Assembly: GCF_006980715.1 (NCBI RefSeq) | Contig: NZ_SBHN01000009.1 | Span: 62,001 to 126,000, forward strand | Origin: Telmatospirillum sp. J64-1 | Lineage (GTDB): Bacteria; Pseudomonadota; Alphaproteobacteria; Rhodospirillales; Magnetospirillaceae | DNA: 64,000 nucleotides | Direction of reading: 5' to 3' | Shown here: positions 6,829 through 16,111 of the stretch, in pieces | Numbering within the stretch: position 1 is the stretch's first letter | Layout of the letters: each line of letters opens with the position of its first letter | Made by a program: the position numbers and the translations under genes | Notes under the pieces: generated by a model | What the model saw: only the letters and a program-made list of their open reading frames with translations | Told to the model about the DNA's origin: nothing | The model's database searches: none

Positions 6829-9041
6829 TGCCGGACAAGATGCTCCTCTCCCGCCGCACGCTTTTGAAAGCCGGCGGCGCACTGGCCCTCGCCTTCAACC
6901 TCTTCGGTCCGGTGGGCATGGCCCAGGCCTCGCAGGCAAGGCTGCCGGGCAGCCTCAATGCGCACCCCATGCTCAATGCCTGGATCCGCATCAATGCCGA
7001 CGGCACCGTGACCCTGCTGACCGGCAAGGTCGAGCTGGGACAGGGCATCCTCACCGCTCTCAGCCAGGTCGCTGCCGACGAACTCGATATCGACATCGAG
7101 CGGCTCAACATCATTTCCGGCGACACCGCCCAGACCCCCGACGAGGGAACCACGGCGGGCAGCCTATCCATGCCCAACGGCGCAACGGCCGTGCGCTACG
7201 CCGCCGCCGAAGTGCGCCACATCCTGCTCGACCTCGCGGCACAGAAGCTGGACGCCCCGATCGAGAGCCTGAGCGTCGAGGACGGCACGATCAAGGCCGC
7301 CGACGGCCGCTCGCTGACCTATTGGGATCTTGTCCAAGGGCTGAGCATCGAGCGCGAAGCCACCGGCACGGTCCAGCCGAAGGACCCTGCCGCCTATCGC
7401 TATATCGGTCAGCCCGTCCCGCGCCGCGATTTTCCCGCCAAGGTGCTGGGCGAGCCCGCCTTCGTGCAGGACTACCGCCCCCAGGGCATGGTCCATGGCC
7501 GCGTCCTGCACCCGCCGTCCTACGGCGCCAAGCTCGTCTCGGTCGAAACCGCGCAGGTCGAAGCCATGCCGGGCGTGCTCAAGGTGGTCCGCGACGGCAG
7601 CTTCCTCGGTGTGATCGCCGAGCGGGAAGACCAGGCCATGGCGGCGGTTGAGGCCCTGGAAAGCGCGGCGACATGGGAGGAAGGGACAAGCCCCCTGACC
7701 CATGACGGCATCTACGACTGGATGAAGGCGCAGGACAGCCAGGACATCCCGATCAAGGACGAGTCCCGCTCCACCGCCCGGCCGGTGAAACAGGTCGCGG
7801 CCGTCTATCGCCGCCCCTATCACATGCATGGCTCCATCGGTTCCTCCGCCGCCGTCGCGCTTTTCGACGGTGACCAATTCGTCGTGCAGACGCATAGCCA
7901 GAGCGTTTATCCGACGGCGGCGGCGATCGCCGAGATGCTGGGCCTGCCCCGGGAAAAGGTCCGCCTCCAGCATCTGGAAGGATCGGGATGCTATGGGCAT
8001 AACGGGGCCGACGATGTCGCCGCCGACGCCGCCCTGCTCGCCCGCGCCCTGCCGGGCCGTCCGGTGAGGGTGCAATGGCGCCGTGCCGACGAGCATGCCT
8101 GGGAGCCCTATGGCTCGGCCATGCATATGGAACTGAAGGCCGGGATCAGCGAGAGCGGCGAGGTCATCGACTGGGTCTATGATCTGTGGTCGACCCCGCA
8201 CGGCACCCGCCCCGGCGGACGGGCGGGCAATCTGCTGGCCGCCCGTTCCCTGGCGACGCCCTTCGAGCAACCGGTACCGAGAAATGGCGGCGCCCCCAAT
8301 TACGCGGCCGACCGCAACGCCATCGTCCTTTACGATTTCCCCAATCATAAAGTGACGACGCATTTCATCACCGCGATGCCGGTGCGCGTGTCCTCGACGC
8401 GCGGGCTGGGGGCCTATGGCAATGTCTTCGCCACCGAATCCTTCATGGATGAAGTGGCCCATGCCGCCGGGGCCGATCCGGTAGAATACCGCCTGCGGCA
8501 GCTGAAGGACGCTCGCTCCCGCGCCGTGATCGAGGCGGCGGCGGAGAAATTCGGCTGGAGCACCTTCGAGAAGAAGGAGGGCCATGGCCGGGGCATCGCC
8601 TTCGCCCAATACAAGAACCTGGCGACCTATTGCGCGGTCTGCCTGGAAGTGGCGGTGGACCCGTCGAGCGGCGTGATCCGCGTCCTGCGCGCCGTCGCAG
8701 CCGCCGATGCCGGCCACATCGTCAACCCCGACGGCGTATCCAACCAGATCGAGGGCGGCATCGTGCAATCGCTGAGCTGGACCCTGAAGGAACAGGTCCG
8801 CTTCTCGGGCAACCGGATCGAAAGCCGCGACTGGTTCGACTATCCGATCCTGACCTTCAGCGAGGTGCCGCCCATCGAGGTGGTCCTGCTGGACCAGCCC
8901 GGCACCGAATATCTGGGCGCCGGGGAAGCCTCGCAGGGCCCCACCGGCGCCGCGCTGGCCAATGCCGTCTTCGACGCGACAGGCGTCCGGCTCCGCGACC
9001 TGCCGTTCACGCCCGAGCGGGTCAAGGAGGTCCTGGCCTAA
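6825..9041 (+). CDS. Molybdenum hydroxylase large subunit, molybdopterin-binding, Tat-exported (IorB-like)
   Basis: This 738-residue catalytic subunit of the xanthine dehydrogenase family starts with a twin-arginine signal (SRRTLLKAGGALALAFNLFG), so the assembled enzyme should act in the periplasm, with the small subunit carried along. Molybdopterin-binding elements include GKVELGQGI, a GSIGSSAAVALF segment and the C-terminal GAGEASQGPTGAALANA, which holds the expected catalytic Glu. Length and the Tat signal match the isoquinoline oxidoreductase or aldehyde oxidase beta family rather than cytosolic XdhB. It overlaps the small-subunit gene by 4 nt. XdhC- and MocA-like maturation genes occur at 38.5-41.2 kb. 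The substrate is unknown. Confidence 0.9.
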   Translation: MMPDKMLLSRRTLLKAGGALALAFNLFGPVGMAQASQARLPGSLNAHPMLNAWIRINADGTVTLLTGKVELGQGILTALSQVAADELDIDIERLNIISGDTAQTPDEGTTAGSLSMPNGATAVRYAAAEVRHILLDLAAQKLDAPIESLSVEDGTIKAADGRSLTYWDLVQGLSIEREATGTVQPKDPAAYRYIGQPVPRRDFPAKVLGEPAFVQDYRPQGMVHGRVLHPPSYGAKLVSVETAQVEAMPGVLKVVRDGSFLGVIAEREDQAMAAVEALESAATWEEGTSPLTHDGIYDWMKAQDSQDIPIKDESRSTARPVKQVAAVYRRPYHMHGSIGSSAAVALFDGDQFVVQTHSQSVYPTAAAIAEMLGLPREKVRLQHLEGSGCYGHNGADDVAADAALLARALPGRPVRVQWRRADEHAWEPYGSAMHMELKAGISESGEVIDWVYDLWSTPHGTRPGGRAGNLLAARSLATPFEQPVPRNGGAPNYAADRNAIVLYDFPNHKVTTHFITAMPVRVSSTRGLGAYGNVFATESFMDEVAHAAGADPVEYRLRQLKDARSRAVIEAAAEKFGWSTFEKKEGHGRGIAFAQYKNLATYCAVCLEVAVDPSSGVIRVLRAVAAADAGHIVNPDGVSNQIEGGIVQSLSWTLKEQVRFSGNRIESRDWFDYPILTFSEVPPIEVVLLDQPGTEYLGAGEASQGPTGAALANAVFDATGVRLRDLPFTPERVKEVLA

Positions 9042-9070
9042 CTCCCTGACATCGGAAGGGAAACAGGAAA

Positions 9071-9098
9071 GGGGGCGGCAAAGGGGAACGCCGCCCCC
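9071..9098 (+). terminator. Hairpin downstream of the molybdenum hydroxylase operon
   Basis: A perfect 9-bp stem GGGGGCGGC (9071-9079) with GCCGCCCCC (9090-9098) and a 10-nt loop lies 30 nt after the large-subunit stop. It separates this operon from the peptide export operon that begins about 110 nt further on. Confidence 0.7.
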
Positions 9099-9209
9099 GC
9101 CGACGAACAGATGTATATCTCCGGTCTTGATTCCGTCCTGGGAAGCCTGCATCGTGCCGGAAACGCCACGCCATCCGGGACGACGCTGCCCCTGGCTTTG
9201 CAGGAATGA

Positions 9210-10484
9210 ATGGGGCCCAGGATGAGCGCTCAGAACCGTATCTTCCGCCAGTCTGCCCTCGACCGTCTGTCCTCGCCCGATCAACTGGACCGCCTGATCG
9301 TCGTCACCGACGCGCGCGGCTGGATCGTCGCCGCGACTTTGGGGCTGTTGCTGACGGCCCTGGTCGCCTGGGGCTTCCTGGGAACGATCCCGACCAATGT
9401 GGCGGGCAAGGGCATCCTGATCGCCCGCGAAGGCCGTGTCGTGGCCGCCATGAGCCCGGCCATGGGACAGATCGAGACGCTGCTGGTGGGGCTGGGCGAC
9501 AGCGTCGAGGAAGGCCAGCCGGTGGCGCGCATCCTGCAAGTCGATGTCCAGACCCGGCTTGAGAATGCACGCGAACTCCTGGCCGAGCGCGAGGCCGATT
9601 TGGCGCGGCGGCAGGCGGCCCATGCCCGTGAACGCGAGATCGTCCAGGCCAATCTGGCGCAGCAGCGCCGCGCCCTGGAACAATCCATCGCCGCAGCCAG
9701 GGAACAGGCGGGCTGGCTGTCCGAACGCCTGCGGGCCCACCAGGATCTGGCATCGGACGGCTTCGCCACTCGCAATCAGGTCCAGGCGATCCAGACCGAC
9801 CTGACCAGGGCCAATCAGGCACAGGCAGACGGCCAGAGCGCCCTGTTGCGCCTGCAAGCCGAGGAAAACGAGGTCACCCTGCGCCACGAGCGGGAAATCA
9901 GCGAGACCCAGGCGGCCATCGCCACTGCCCAGCGCAGCATCCGTGAATTGGAAAGCCAGCTTGCCCGGGATGCCCATGTCCTTGCCCCGTCCAGCGGGCG
10001 GGTGACAGAGATCAGGGCGACCGCAGGCAACATGGTCGCCACGGGCCATGCCATCCTGGGCATCGAGAGTGCCGGCCAAGGGCTGGAAGCCGTGGCCTAT
10101 ATCCCCACCCGTCACGGCAAGATGGTGCAGCCGGGAATGAAGGTGCGCATCGCCCCGGACAATGTGCGGCGCGAGGAACACGGCACCCTGCAAGGCATCG
10201 TGCGCAGCATTTCGTCCTTCCCGTCGACGCGGGAAGGCATGGCTGCCGTCCTGCAGAACGACGCCCTGATCGACAGCTTCTCCCGCGACGGCGCTCCTTA
10301 CGAGATCCGCATCGACCTGCTGCCCGGCCCCACCGAAAGCGGCTATGCCTGGTCCTCGCGCCAGGGTCCGCCGATCCGCCTGCATAGCGGCACGACCCTC
10401 GACTCCGACATCACCGTGCGCGAGCTGCGCCCCATCGACCTGATCGTCCCGCTATTCCGGAAATATACGGGGCTCGACGGATGA
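9210..10484 (+). CDS. NHLM-type secretion adaptor (HlyD family membrane-fusion protein)
   Basis: This 424-residue periplasmic adaptor has a short cytoplasmic N-terminus with the NHLM family signature IFRQSALDRLSSPDQLD, one membrane segment at about residues 40-62, a lipoyl-like half (VEEGQPVARI), a long coiled-coil hairpin at about 110-250 and the closing half (HVLAPSSGRVTEI). It should link the inner-membrane C39/ABC exporter to an outer-membrane channel. The start is 9210 (AGGA 4 nt upstream) or the ATG at 9222. The last 4 nt overlap the next gene (ATGA), so it is co-transcribed with the two ABC proteins. Confidence 0.9.
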   Translation: MGPRMSAQNRIFRQSALDRLSSPDQLDRLIVVTDARGWIVAATLGLLLTALVAWGFLGTIPTNVAGKGILIAREGRVVAAMSPAMGQIETLLVGLGDSVEEGQPVARILQVDVQTRLENARELLAEREADLARRQAAHAREREIVQANLAQQRRALEQSIAAAREQAGWLSERLRAHQDLASDGFATRNQVQAIQTDLTRANQAQADGQSALLRLQAEENEVTLRHEREISETQAAIATAQRSIRELESQLARDAHVLAPSSGRVTEIRATAGNMVATGHAILGIESAGQGLEAVAYIPTRHGKMVQPGMKVRIAPDNVRREEHGTLQGIVRSISSFPSTREGMAAVLQNDALIDSFSRDGAPYEIRIDLLPGPTESGYAWSSRQGPPIRLHSGTTLDSDITVRELRPIDLIVPLFRKYTGLDG

Positions 10485-12640
10485 TCCCCAAGGCCCGCCA
10501 CAGGCCGGTCCAGGTTCCGACGATCCTGCAGATGGAGGCGACCGAATGCGGCGCCGCCTGTCTGGCAATGGTCCTGGCCTATCACGGACGCTGGGTGCCG
10601 CTCGAGACCTTGCGCGAGGCCTGCGGCGTTTCCCGGGACGGCAGCAAGGCGTCGAACCTGCTCAAGGCGGCACGCCGTTTCGGCCTGGCGGCAAAGGGCT
10701 TCCGCAAGGAACCGGACACCCTGCACGACCTGCCCGTTCCCTCCATCATCCACTGGAATTTCAATCACTATGTGGTGTTCCGGGGGATCAAGGGCGACCG
10801 TGTCCATCTCAACGACCCGGCCAGTGGCCCCCGCGTGATCTCGCGGCAGGAACTCGATGAAAGCTTCACCGGCGTCGTCATCGCCCTGGAACGGGGGGAG
10901 GACTTCGCCCCCGGCGGCACGCCGCCCAGGCCCTTCGCCCAGCTTGCGGATTCCCTGCGGGGATCGCGCCCGGCCCTCGCCCTGGTGGCCCTGCTCAGCC
11001 TGTTCCTCGTCCTGCCCGGCATCGTCATTCCCGGCCTGACCAGCCAATTCATCGACATGGTCCTGGTCCAGCAGATGGAAAGCTGGGTCATGCCGCTGGT
11101 GCTGGGCCTCCTTCTGGCCACCTTGCTGCAAGGCGGCGTCACGGCCCTGCAGCAACATTATCTGCTGCGCCTGGAAGCGAAGCTGGCCGTCACCCTGGCC
11201 GGACGCTACCTGTCCCGCCTGATGACCCTGCCGATGCGGTTCTTCACCCAGCGCCATGCCGGCGAACTGGCCAACCGCGTCGCCGCCACCGACCGGGTGG
11301 CGACCCTGCTGTCGGGGGAACTGGCGACCAACCTGTTCAACGCCATGTCGCTGGTCTTCTATCTGGCCGTGATCGCCTTCTTCGACCCGGTGATGGCGGC
11401 CGCGGCCGCCGTCCTGGGCGGCTGCAACGCCCTGGCGCTGGTTTTCGCCGCACGCAAGCGCGACGACCTGAACCGCCAGCTTCTGGGCCAGCAGGGCAAG
11501 CTGCTCTCGGCCACGGTAGGCAGCATCCACAATATCGAGACCTTGAAGGCCACCGGCGGCGAGAGCGACGCCTTCGCGCTGTGGAGCGGCCATCAGGCGG
11601 GACTGCTGACGACCCGGCAGGAAATCGGCGTGCAATCGGCCCTGCTGAGCGTCATCCCCGCCCTGACCACGGCCCTTGCGCCGGTTGCCGTCCTGGGCAT
11701 CGGCGGCTACCGGGTCATGGAAGGCGTGCTGACCATCGGCGCCCTGGTCGCCGTCCAGACCCTGTTCCAGAATTTCATGGGCCCCTTGGCCGGGCTGACG
11801 CAACTGGGCGCAAGGCTGCAACTCATCAAGGGCGACATCGCCCGCCTGTCGGACGTCCTGAGCACTCCGCCTCCCCCGTCCGCCGAGATGGAAGAGCAGG
11901 ACCCGGCCTTTTCGGCACCGCCGCAGGGGCGGGTCGAGCTGCGCTCGGTGAGCTTCGGCTATTCGCCGCTGGACGAGCCGCTGATCGCCAATTTCTCGCT
12001 GACGCTGGAACCGGGGAAGCGCATCGCCTTGGTCGGCGGCTCCGGCAGCGGCAAAAGCACCATCGGACGGCTCGTCAGCGGCCTTCTGCAGCCCTGGGAA
12101 GGGGAAATCCTCATCGACGGCATTCCGCTGGCCGAACTTTCTCCGGCCCGCTTCGTCGCCACCATCGCGCATGTGGATCAGGACATCATGCTGTTCGAAG
12201 GCACCGTCCGCGACAACCTGACCCTGTGGGCCAAGGATGTTCCCGACGAGGTACTGACCCGCGCCCTGAAGGATGCCGAGATCCATGCCGAAGTGGCGAG
12301 CCGTCCCGGCGGCTATGACGGGATGATCCGCGAAGGGGGGCTGAATTTCAGCGGCGGCCAGCGGCAACGCCTCGAGATCGCGCGGGCGCTCGTCAACGAT
12401 CCCGCCGTCATCGTCCTGGACGAGGCGACCTCGGCCCTGGACCCGGTCACGGAACACGCCATCGATTCCAATCTGCGCCGCCGCGGCTGCGCCTGCCTGA
12501 TCGTCGCCCATCGCCTGTCCACCATCCGAGATGCCGACGAGATCCTGGTCATGGAGCATGGAACCGTCGTCGAACGGGGCACGCATGAAGACCTGATGGC
12601 CCGGAACGGGCGCTATGCCGATTTGATCCGGAGCGCCTGA
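10481..12640 (+). CDS. NHLP peptide export ABC transporter with C39 leader peptidase
   Basis: This 719-residue fusion has an N-terminal C39 peptidase (residues 15-140; Cys23 in ATECG, His96 in NFNHYVV, Asp112 in NDPASGPR), six membrane segments (about 165-440) and an ATPase domain (about 475-719). The ATPase motifs are all canonical: GGSGSGKST, FSGGQRQRL, VIVLDEATSALD and the switch His in IVAHRLST. It should cut double-glycine leaders and export the released peptides. The only visible substrates in the window are the two leader peptides at 20.1-20.8 kb. It overlaps the adaptor gene by 4 nt and is followed after 1 nt by its ABC partner. Confidence 0.93.
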   Translation: MIPKARHRPVQVPTILQMEATECGAACLAMVLAYHGRWVPLETLREACGVSRDGSKASNLLKAARRFGLAAKGFRKEPDTLHDLPVPSIIHWNFNHYVVFRGIKGDRVHLNDPASGPRVISRQELDESFTGVVIALERGEDFAPGGTPPRPFAQLADSLRGSRPALALVALLSLFLVLPGIVIPGLTSQFIDMVLVQQMESWVMPLVLGLLLATLLQGGVTALQQHYLLRLEAKLAVTLAGRYLSRLMTLPMRFFTQRHAGELANRVAATDRVATLLSGELATNLFNAMSLVFYLAVIAFFDPVMAAAAAVLGGCNALALVFAARKRDDLNRQLLGQQGKLLSATVGSIHNIETLKATGGESDAFALWSGHQAGLLTTRQEIGVQSALLSVIPALTTALAPVAVLGIGGYRVMEGVLTIGALVAVQTLFQNFMGPLAGLTQLGARLQLIKGDIARLSDVLSTPPPPSAEMEEQDPAFSAPPQGRVELRSVSFGYSPLDEPLIANFSLTLEPGKRIALVGGSGSGKSTIGRLVSGLLQPWEGEILIDGIPLAELSPARFVATIAHVDQDIMLFEGTVRDNLTLWAKDVPDEVLTRALKDAEIHAEVASRPGGYDGMIREGGLNFSGGQRQRLEIARALVNDPAVIVLDEATSALDPVTEHAIDSNLRRRGCACLIVAHRLSTIRDADEILVMEHGTVVERGTHEDLMARNGRYADLIRSA

Positions 12641-12641
12641 C

Positions 12642-15527
12642 ATGACCGTCCTTCTTGATCCCAAGCCCGATCAAGCCGCCTTGGGAGGCCTGAAACTGGT
12701 CCGCCGTGGCACGGTCGACCTCTTCGCGGTGCTGCGCGAGGAAAAGGATGACGGTGCCGCAGACGGCCGCCGTCATTTCCTGTGCCGCATCGAGACCGGC
12801 GGCTGGATTCTTCCCTTCTCTTCGCCCTCGCCGTCCTGGGACCTGCGCCTAGTTCCCGGCCTCGGCAGCGAGATCGAAGAGCGCGACGAATCCCTCTGTT
12901 CATTGCCGCGCCATGCCCTCGACCAATGGGCCGCCTCACTGGTCGAGACCCTGATGGAGGGCTTGGGCACCGCCATGGCCGATCTCGCCCTGTCCGACGG
13001 ACGGCACGAGATTCCTCCCGGATTGCGCTGCGGCGGCACGGGCATATTGCCGGTCTGGGCGAAGATTCGTAGCGGACGCTTCAGGCTGCGCGGCCAGGAT
13101 GAAGCCCTGGCCGATTCGGACACACCTCCCCTTCCCTTGACCCGGACCCTTTGGGTCGAATGCCTGGAAGCCGGTGAGATCGAAATCATCGAGGAGATAT
13201 CGGAAGCCGACATCCAGGCGGCGGTCACAAGGCTGCATGCCCATGTGGCGGCACTGATCGACCAGGATCTGACCCTGCATGCCAGCCGGATCGCCGAGCG
13301 CCAGAAGCGCCGGGGCGATCTGAGCCGCCAAGTCCGGGAAGAAGGCCTGCGCGCCCTAGCCACGGTCGCCGACCGCAAGGCCCCGCCTCCGCCGCCCGAG
13401 GGCATCGTCTCGGATCTGGCGGCGCTGCATCTGCTGGCGCGTCACCTCGACCTTCCCCTGCGCCCGCCGCAAGGCAGCGACGACGGCACCAACCGCTTGC
13501 AGGCGACCCTCAAGGCCTCGGGCCTCCGCTGGCGGACCGTGCTGCTGCGCGGCCAATGGTGGCGCCACGACAGCGGCCCTCTGCTGGCATGGTGGCAGAA
13601 GGACGACGAGACGGACGGCGCGGCAGCAGTGGCATTGCTGCCCGGTGCGGGGGGTTACGAACTGCACGACCCGGCCAACGGCACCGTCCGGCGCGTGGAC
13701 GAGGCGGTGGCCGATGCCCTGAAGGGGCAGGCCCGGATGCTCTATCGCCGCCTGCCCGACCAGCCCCTGGGACCGGCCGGCCTGCTGCGCTTCGGCCTGC
13801 ACGATACGCAAGGCGCACTCCGCCGCCTGGGATGGCTGGGTGCCTTCACCGCCTTGCTCACTCTCAGCGTTCCCCTCGCCACCAATCTCCTGGTCCAAGA
13901 GATCATCCCGCGCGGCATGGTCGACCAGCATATGATTCTGGTGGCCGGTCTTCTTGCCGCCGCCCTGGGCGCCGGGTCTTTCCAGCTGGTCCGCTTCCTG
14001 ACCACCCTGACCGTCGAAGGGCGCCTGGATTGGGCGCTGCAAGCCGGGCTGTTCGATCGATTGCTGCGCATGCCCGCAGCCTTTTTCTCGCGCTACAGCG
14101 CCGGCGATCTGGCCGACCGCGTGCTCGGCATCCAGGCTATCCGCGAGCGGCTGTCCGGCGCGGCCCTGACAGCCATGCAAAGCCTGCTGTTCTCGGTCTT
14201 CAGCCTGGCAGCCTTGTTCTTCTTCGACGCCAAACTCGCCTTGCTAGGCTTGGTTCTGGCCGTGACGTCGCTAGGGGTGACCCTGGGGCTTGCGGCCCTT
14301 CAGCTCCGTCACGAAACCCGGCATGCCGACGCGCGTGGTCGTGTGGAAGGGCTGGTCTTCCAGATCATGGCGGGCATCGGCAAGCTGAAGACGGCTGCCG
14401 CACTGGACCGGGCCTTCAGTACCTGGGCACGGCTTTACGCCAAGCAGAAGCGTCATTTCGCCGATGCCAGCCGGGTCTCGAACCGCATCACCGTCTTCCA
14501 TGCCCTGTTTCCGGGGCTGGCCACCTTGATCCTGCTGGCCGTCGCCGTCCTGCTGATCGAGGACGGGATGATCGACCAGAAGCTGCGCAGCCTGGGTGGC
14601 GCCGATCCAGACAAGTTGGGCGGAGGGCTCACGCCCGGGGCCATGATGGCCTTCCTGGCGGCTTTCGGGCAATTCCTGGCCGCCCTCAACGGCGTCGGCC
14701 AATCCCTCACCGATGTACTGGGGGCCGTGCCTCTCTATCGCCGCGCCCGTCCGCTCTTCGACGCGGTGCCGGAAGAAACCGGCCTGCGGCGCGATCCCGG
14801 ACCGCTGCAGGGAGCCGTCGAATTCTTAAATGTCTCCTTCGCCTATCAAACGGGCGGACCGCGCCTGATCCAGAACCTGTCTCTTAGCATCGAGCCCGGC
14901 GAATGGATCGCCCTGGTGGGGCCGTCGGGATCGGGAAAATCCACCCTGCTGCGCCTGCTCCTGGGTTTCGAGCGCCCGGACAGCGGCGAAATCTTCCTGG
15001 ATGGCAAGCCGCTCGCCGACCTGGATCTGGCGGCGGTACGGCGGCAGACCGGCGTGGTGCTGCAAAACGGAAAGGTGTCCGGCGGCAGCATCCTCAGCAA
15101 TATCGTCGGCTCCAGCGGATTAGGACTCGAGGATGCCTGGACCGCAGCACGGCTGGTCGGGCTGGACCGGGATATCGAGGCGATGCCCATGGGCATGCAT
15201 ACGCCCCTGATGGACGGCGGCCCCACCCTGTCGGGCGGCCAGCGGCAACGCCTGCTGCTGGCGCGTGCCATGATCCGCCGTCCGCGCCTGCTGGTGCTGG
15301 ACGAAGCGACCAGCGCCCTCGACAATCGCACCCAGGCCGTGGTCACCGAAACGCTGGCGGCCCTGCCCATCACCCGCATCGTCATCGCCCATCGCCTGTC
15401 ATCGGTGGAAAAAGCGGGACGGATCGTGGTGCTGCAACAGGGAAGCATCGTGCAGCAGGGCAAGTATCACGATCTGCTCGCCACCCCCGGCCCCTTCGCC
15501 GACATGGCGCGGCGGCAAACCCTCTAG
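12642..15527 (+). CDS. NHLP peptide export ABC transporter, permease/ATPase subunit without peptidase
   Basis: This 961-residue protein has an unusually long N-terminal region of about 380 residues without C39 catalytic residues, then six membrane segments (about 390-690) and an ATPase domain with intact motifs: GPSGSGKST, LSGGQRQRL, LLVLDEATSALD and IVIAHRLSS. The N-terminal part has helix-rich and sheet-like segments and ends in a degenerate C39-like stretch (HLLARHLDLPLRPP to YELHDPANGTVRRVD), typical of the long NHLM partner subunit. It starts 1 nt after the stop of the peptidase-bearing subunit, so the two probably form a heterodimer. Confidence 0.9.
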   Translation: MTVLLDPKPDQAALGGLKLVRRGTVDLFAVLREEKDDGAADGRRHFLCRIETGGWILPFSSPSPSWDLRLVPGLGSEIEERDESLCSLPRHALDQWAASLVETLMEGLGTAMADLALSDGRHEIPPGLRCGGTGILPVWAKIRSGRFRLRGQDEALADSDTPPLPLTRTLWVECLEAGEIEIIEEISEADIQAAVTRLHAHVAALIDQDLTLHASRIAERQKRRGDLSRQVREEGLRALATVADRKAPPPPPEGIVSDLAALHLLARHLDLPLRPPQGSDDGTNRLQATLKASGLRWRTVLLRGQWWRHDSGPLLAWWQKDDETDGAAAVALLPGAGGYELHDPANGTVRRVDEAVADALKGQARMLYRRLPDQPLGPAGLLRFGLHDTQGALRRLGWLGAFTALLTLSVPLATNLLVQEIIPRGMVDQHMILVAGLLAAALGAGSFQLVRFLTTLTVEGRLDWALQAGLFDRLLRMPAAFFSRYSAGDLADRVLGIQAIRERLSGAALTAMQSLLFSVFSLAALFFFDAKLALLGLVLAVTSLGVTLGLAALQLRHETRHADARGRVEGLVFQIMAGIGKLKTAAALDRAFSTWARLYAKQKRHFADASRVSNRITVFHALFPGLATLILLAVAVLLIEDGMIDQKLRSLGGADPDKLGGGLTPGAMMAFLAAFGQFLAALNGVGQSLTDVLGAVPLYRRARPLFDAVPEETGLRRDPGPLQGAVEFLNVSFAYQTGGPRLIQNLSLSIEPGEWIALVGPSGSGKSTLLRLLLGFERPDSGEIFLDGKPLADLDLAAVRRQTGVVLQNGKVSGGSILSNIVGSSGLGLEDAWTAARLVGLDRDIEAMPMGMHTPLMDGGPTLSGGQRQRLLLARAMIRRPRLLVLDEATSALDNRTQAVVTETLAALPITRIVIAHRLSSVEKAGRIVVLQQGSIVQQGKYHDLLATPGPFADMARRQTL

Positions 15528-15560
15528 CGTCCGGCCGCGCCGAACAGGAGAAACGACGAC

Positions 15561-16106
15561 ATGCGCAAGGTGCTTTATATCCTCGGGCAACTGGATGACC
15601 GGGATGTGGATTGGTTCGCGCGGATCGGGGTCAAGCGGCGTGTTCCGGCAGGGCAGCGCCTGATCACCCAAGGCCAGCCCATCAATTCCCTCTATATCGT
15701 GATCGAGGGGCATCTCGCCGTCACCGTGAACGGCGTCGGCCGCATCGCCTCGATCGGCGCGGGGGAAGTCGTGGGCGAAATGTCCTTCGTGGACAGCGCG
15801 CCGCCTTCCGCTTCGGTCGATGCCGAGGAAGAGTGTGTGGTGCTGGAATTGTCCCGTCGCGACCTGACGGCCAAGCTCGCATCCGATCCCGGCTTCATGG
15901 GCCGCTTCTACAAGGCCATGGCCCTGTTCCTGGCCGACCGGCTGCGCAACTCGGCCAGCCATCGGGGCTATGGCGAGGATAGCACGCTCGCCACCGAGGA
16001 CGTGCTGGAAGACGAACTGGACGACGCCATCCTGGATTCGGTCTCTCAGGCCGGAGACCGCTTCGACCGCCTGATCAAGACCTTGTCTTCCGCCCGCCTC
16101 GCGTAA
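15561..16106 (+). CDS. Cyclic-nucleotide-binding-domain protein of the export operon
   Basis: This 181-residue protein is a single CAP-type beta-barrel domain (about residues 15-130) with FARIGVKRRVPAGQRLITQG, a phosphate-binding-cassette-like GAGEVVGEMSFVD and a C-terminal helical tail with no DNA-binding helix-turn-helix. It could sense a cyclic nucleotide, or only use the fold to dock on a partner. It lies 33 nt after the ABC subunit with an AGGAG site, and proteins of this kind are known to accompany NHLM export systems. Its stop is 5 nt from the convergent end of the reverse peptide operon. A regulatory or quality-control role in export is an inference from context. Confidence 0.8.
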   Translation: MRKVLYILGQLDDRDVDWFARIGVKRRVPAGQRLITQGQPINSLYIVIEGHLAVTVNGVGRIASIGAGEVVGEMSFVDSAPPSASVDAEEECVVLELSRRDLTAKLASDPGFMGRFYKAMALFLADRLRNSASHRGYGEDSTLATEDVLEDELDDAILDSVSQAGDRFDRLIKTLSSARLA

Positions 16107-16111
16107 CGGTT

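Noticed and set aside
6364-9041. Xanthine dehydrogenase proper
   Set aside because: There is no FAD subunit and the large subunit has a Tat signal, which fits the isoquinoline or aldehyde oxidoreductase branch better.
7164-10385. A 1073-codon open frame on the minus strand
   Set aside because: It lies antisense to the molybdenum hydroxylase and HlyD genes; both sense frames have clear family motifs, and the antisense product is Gly/Arg/His-rich without recognisable domains, as expected in GC-rich DNA.
10343-12664. A 773-codon open frame on the minus strand
   Set aside because: It is antisense to the C39-ABC exporter, whose catalytic and ATPase motifs are complete; the mirror frame has low-complexity composition.
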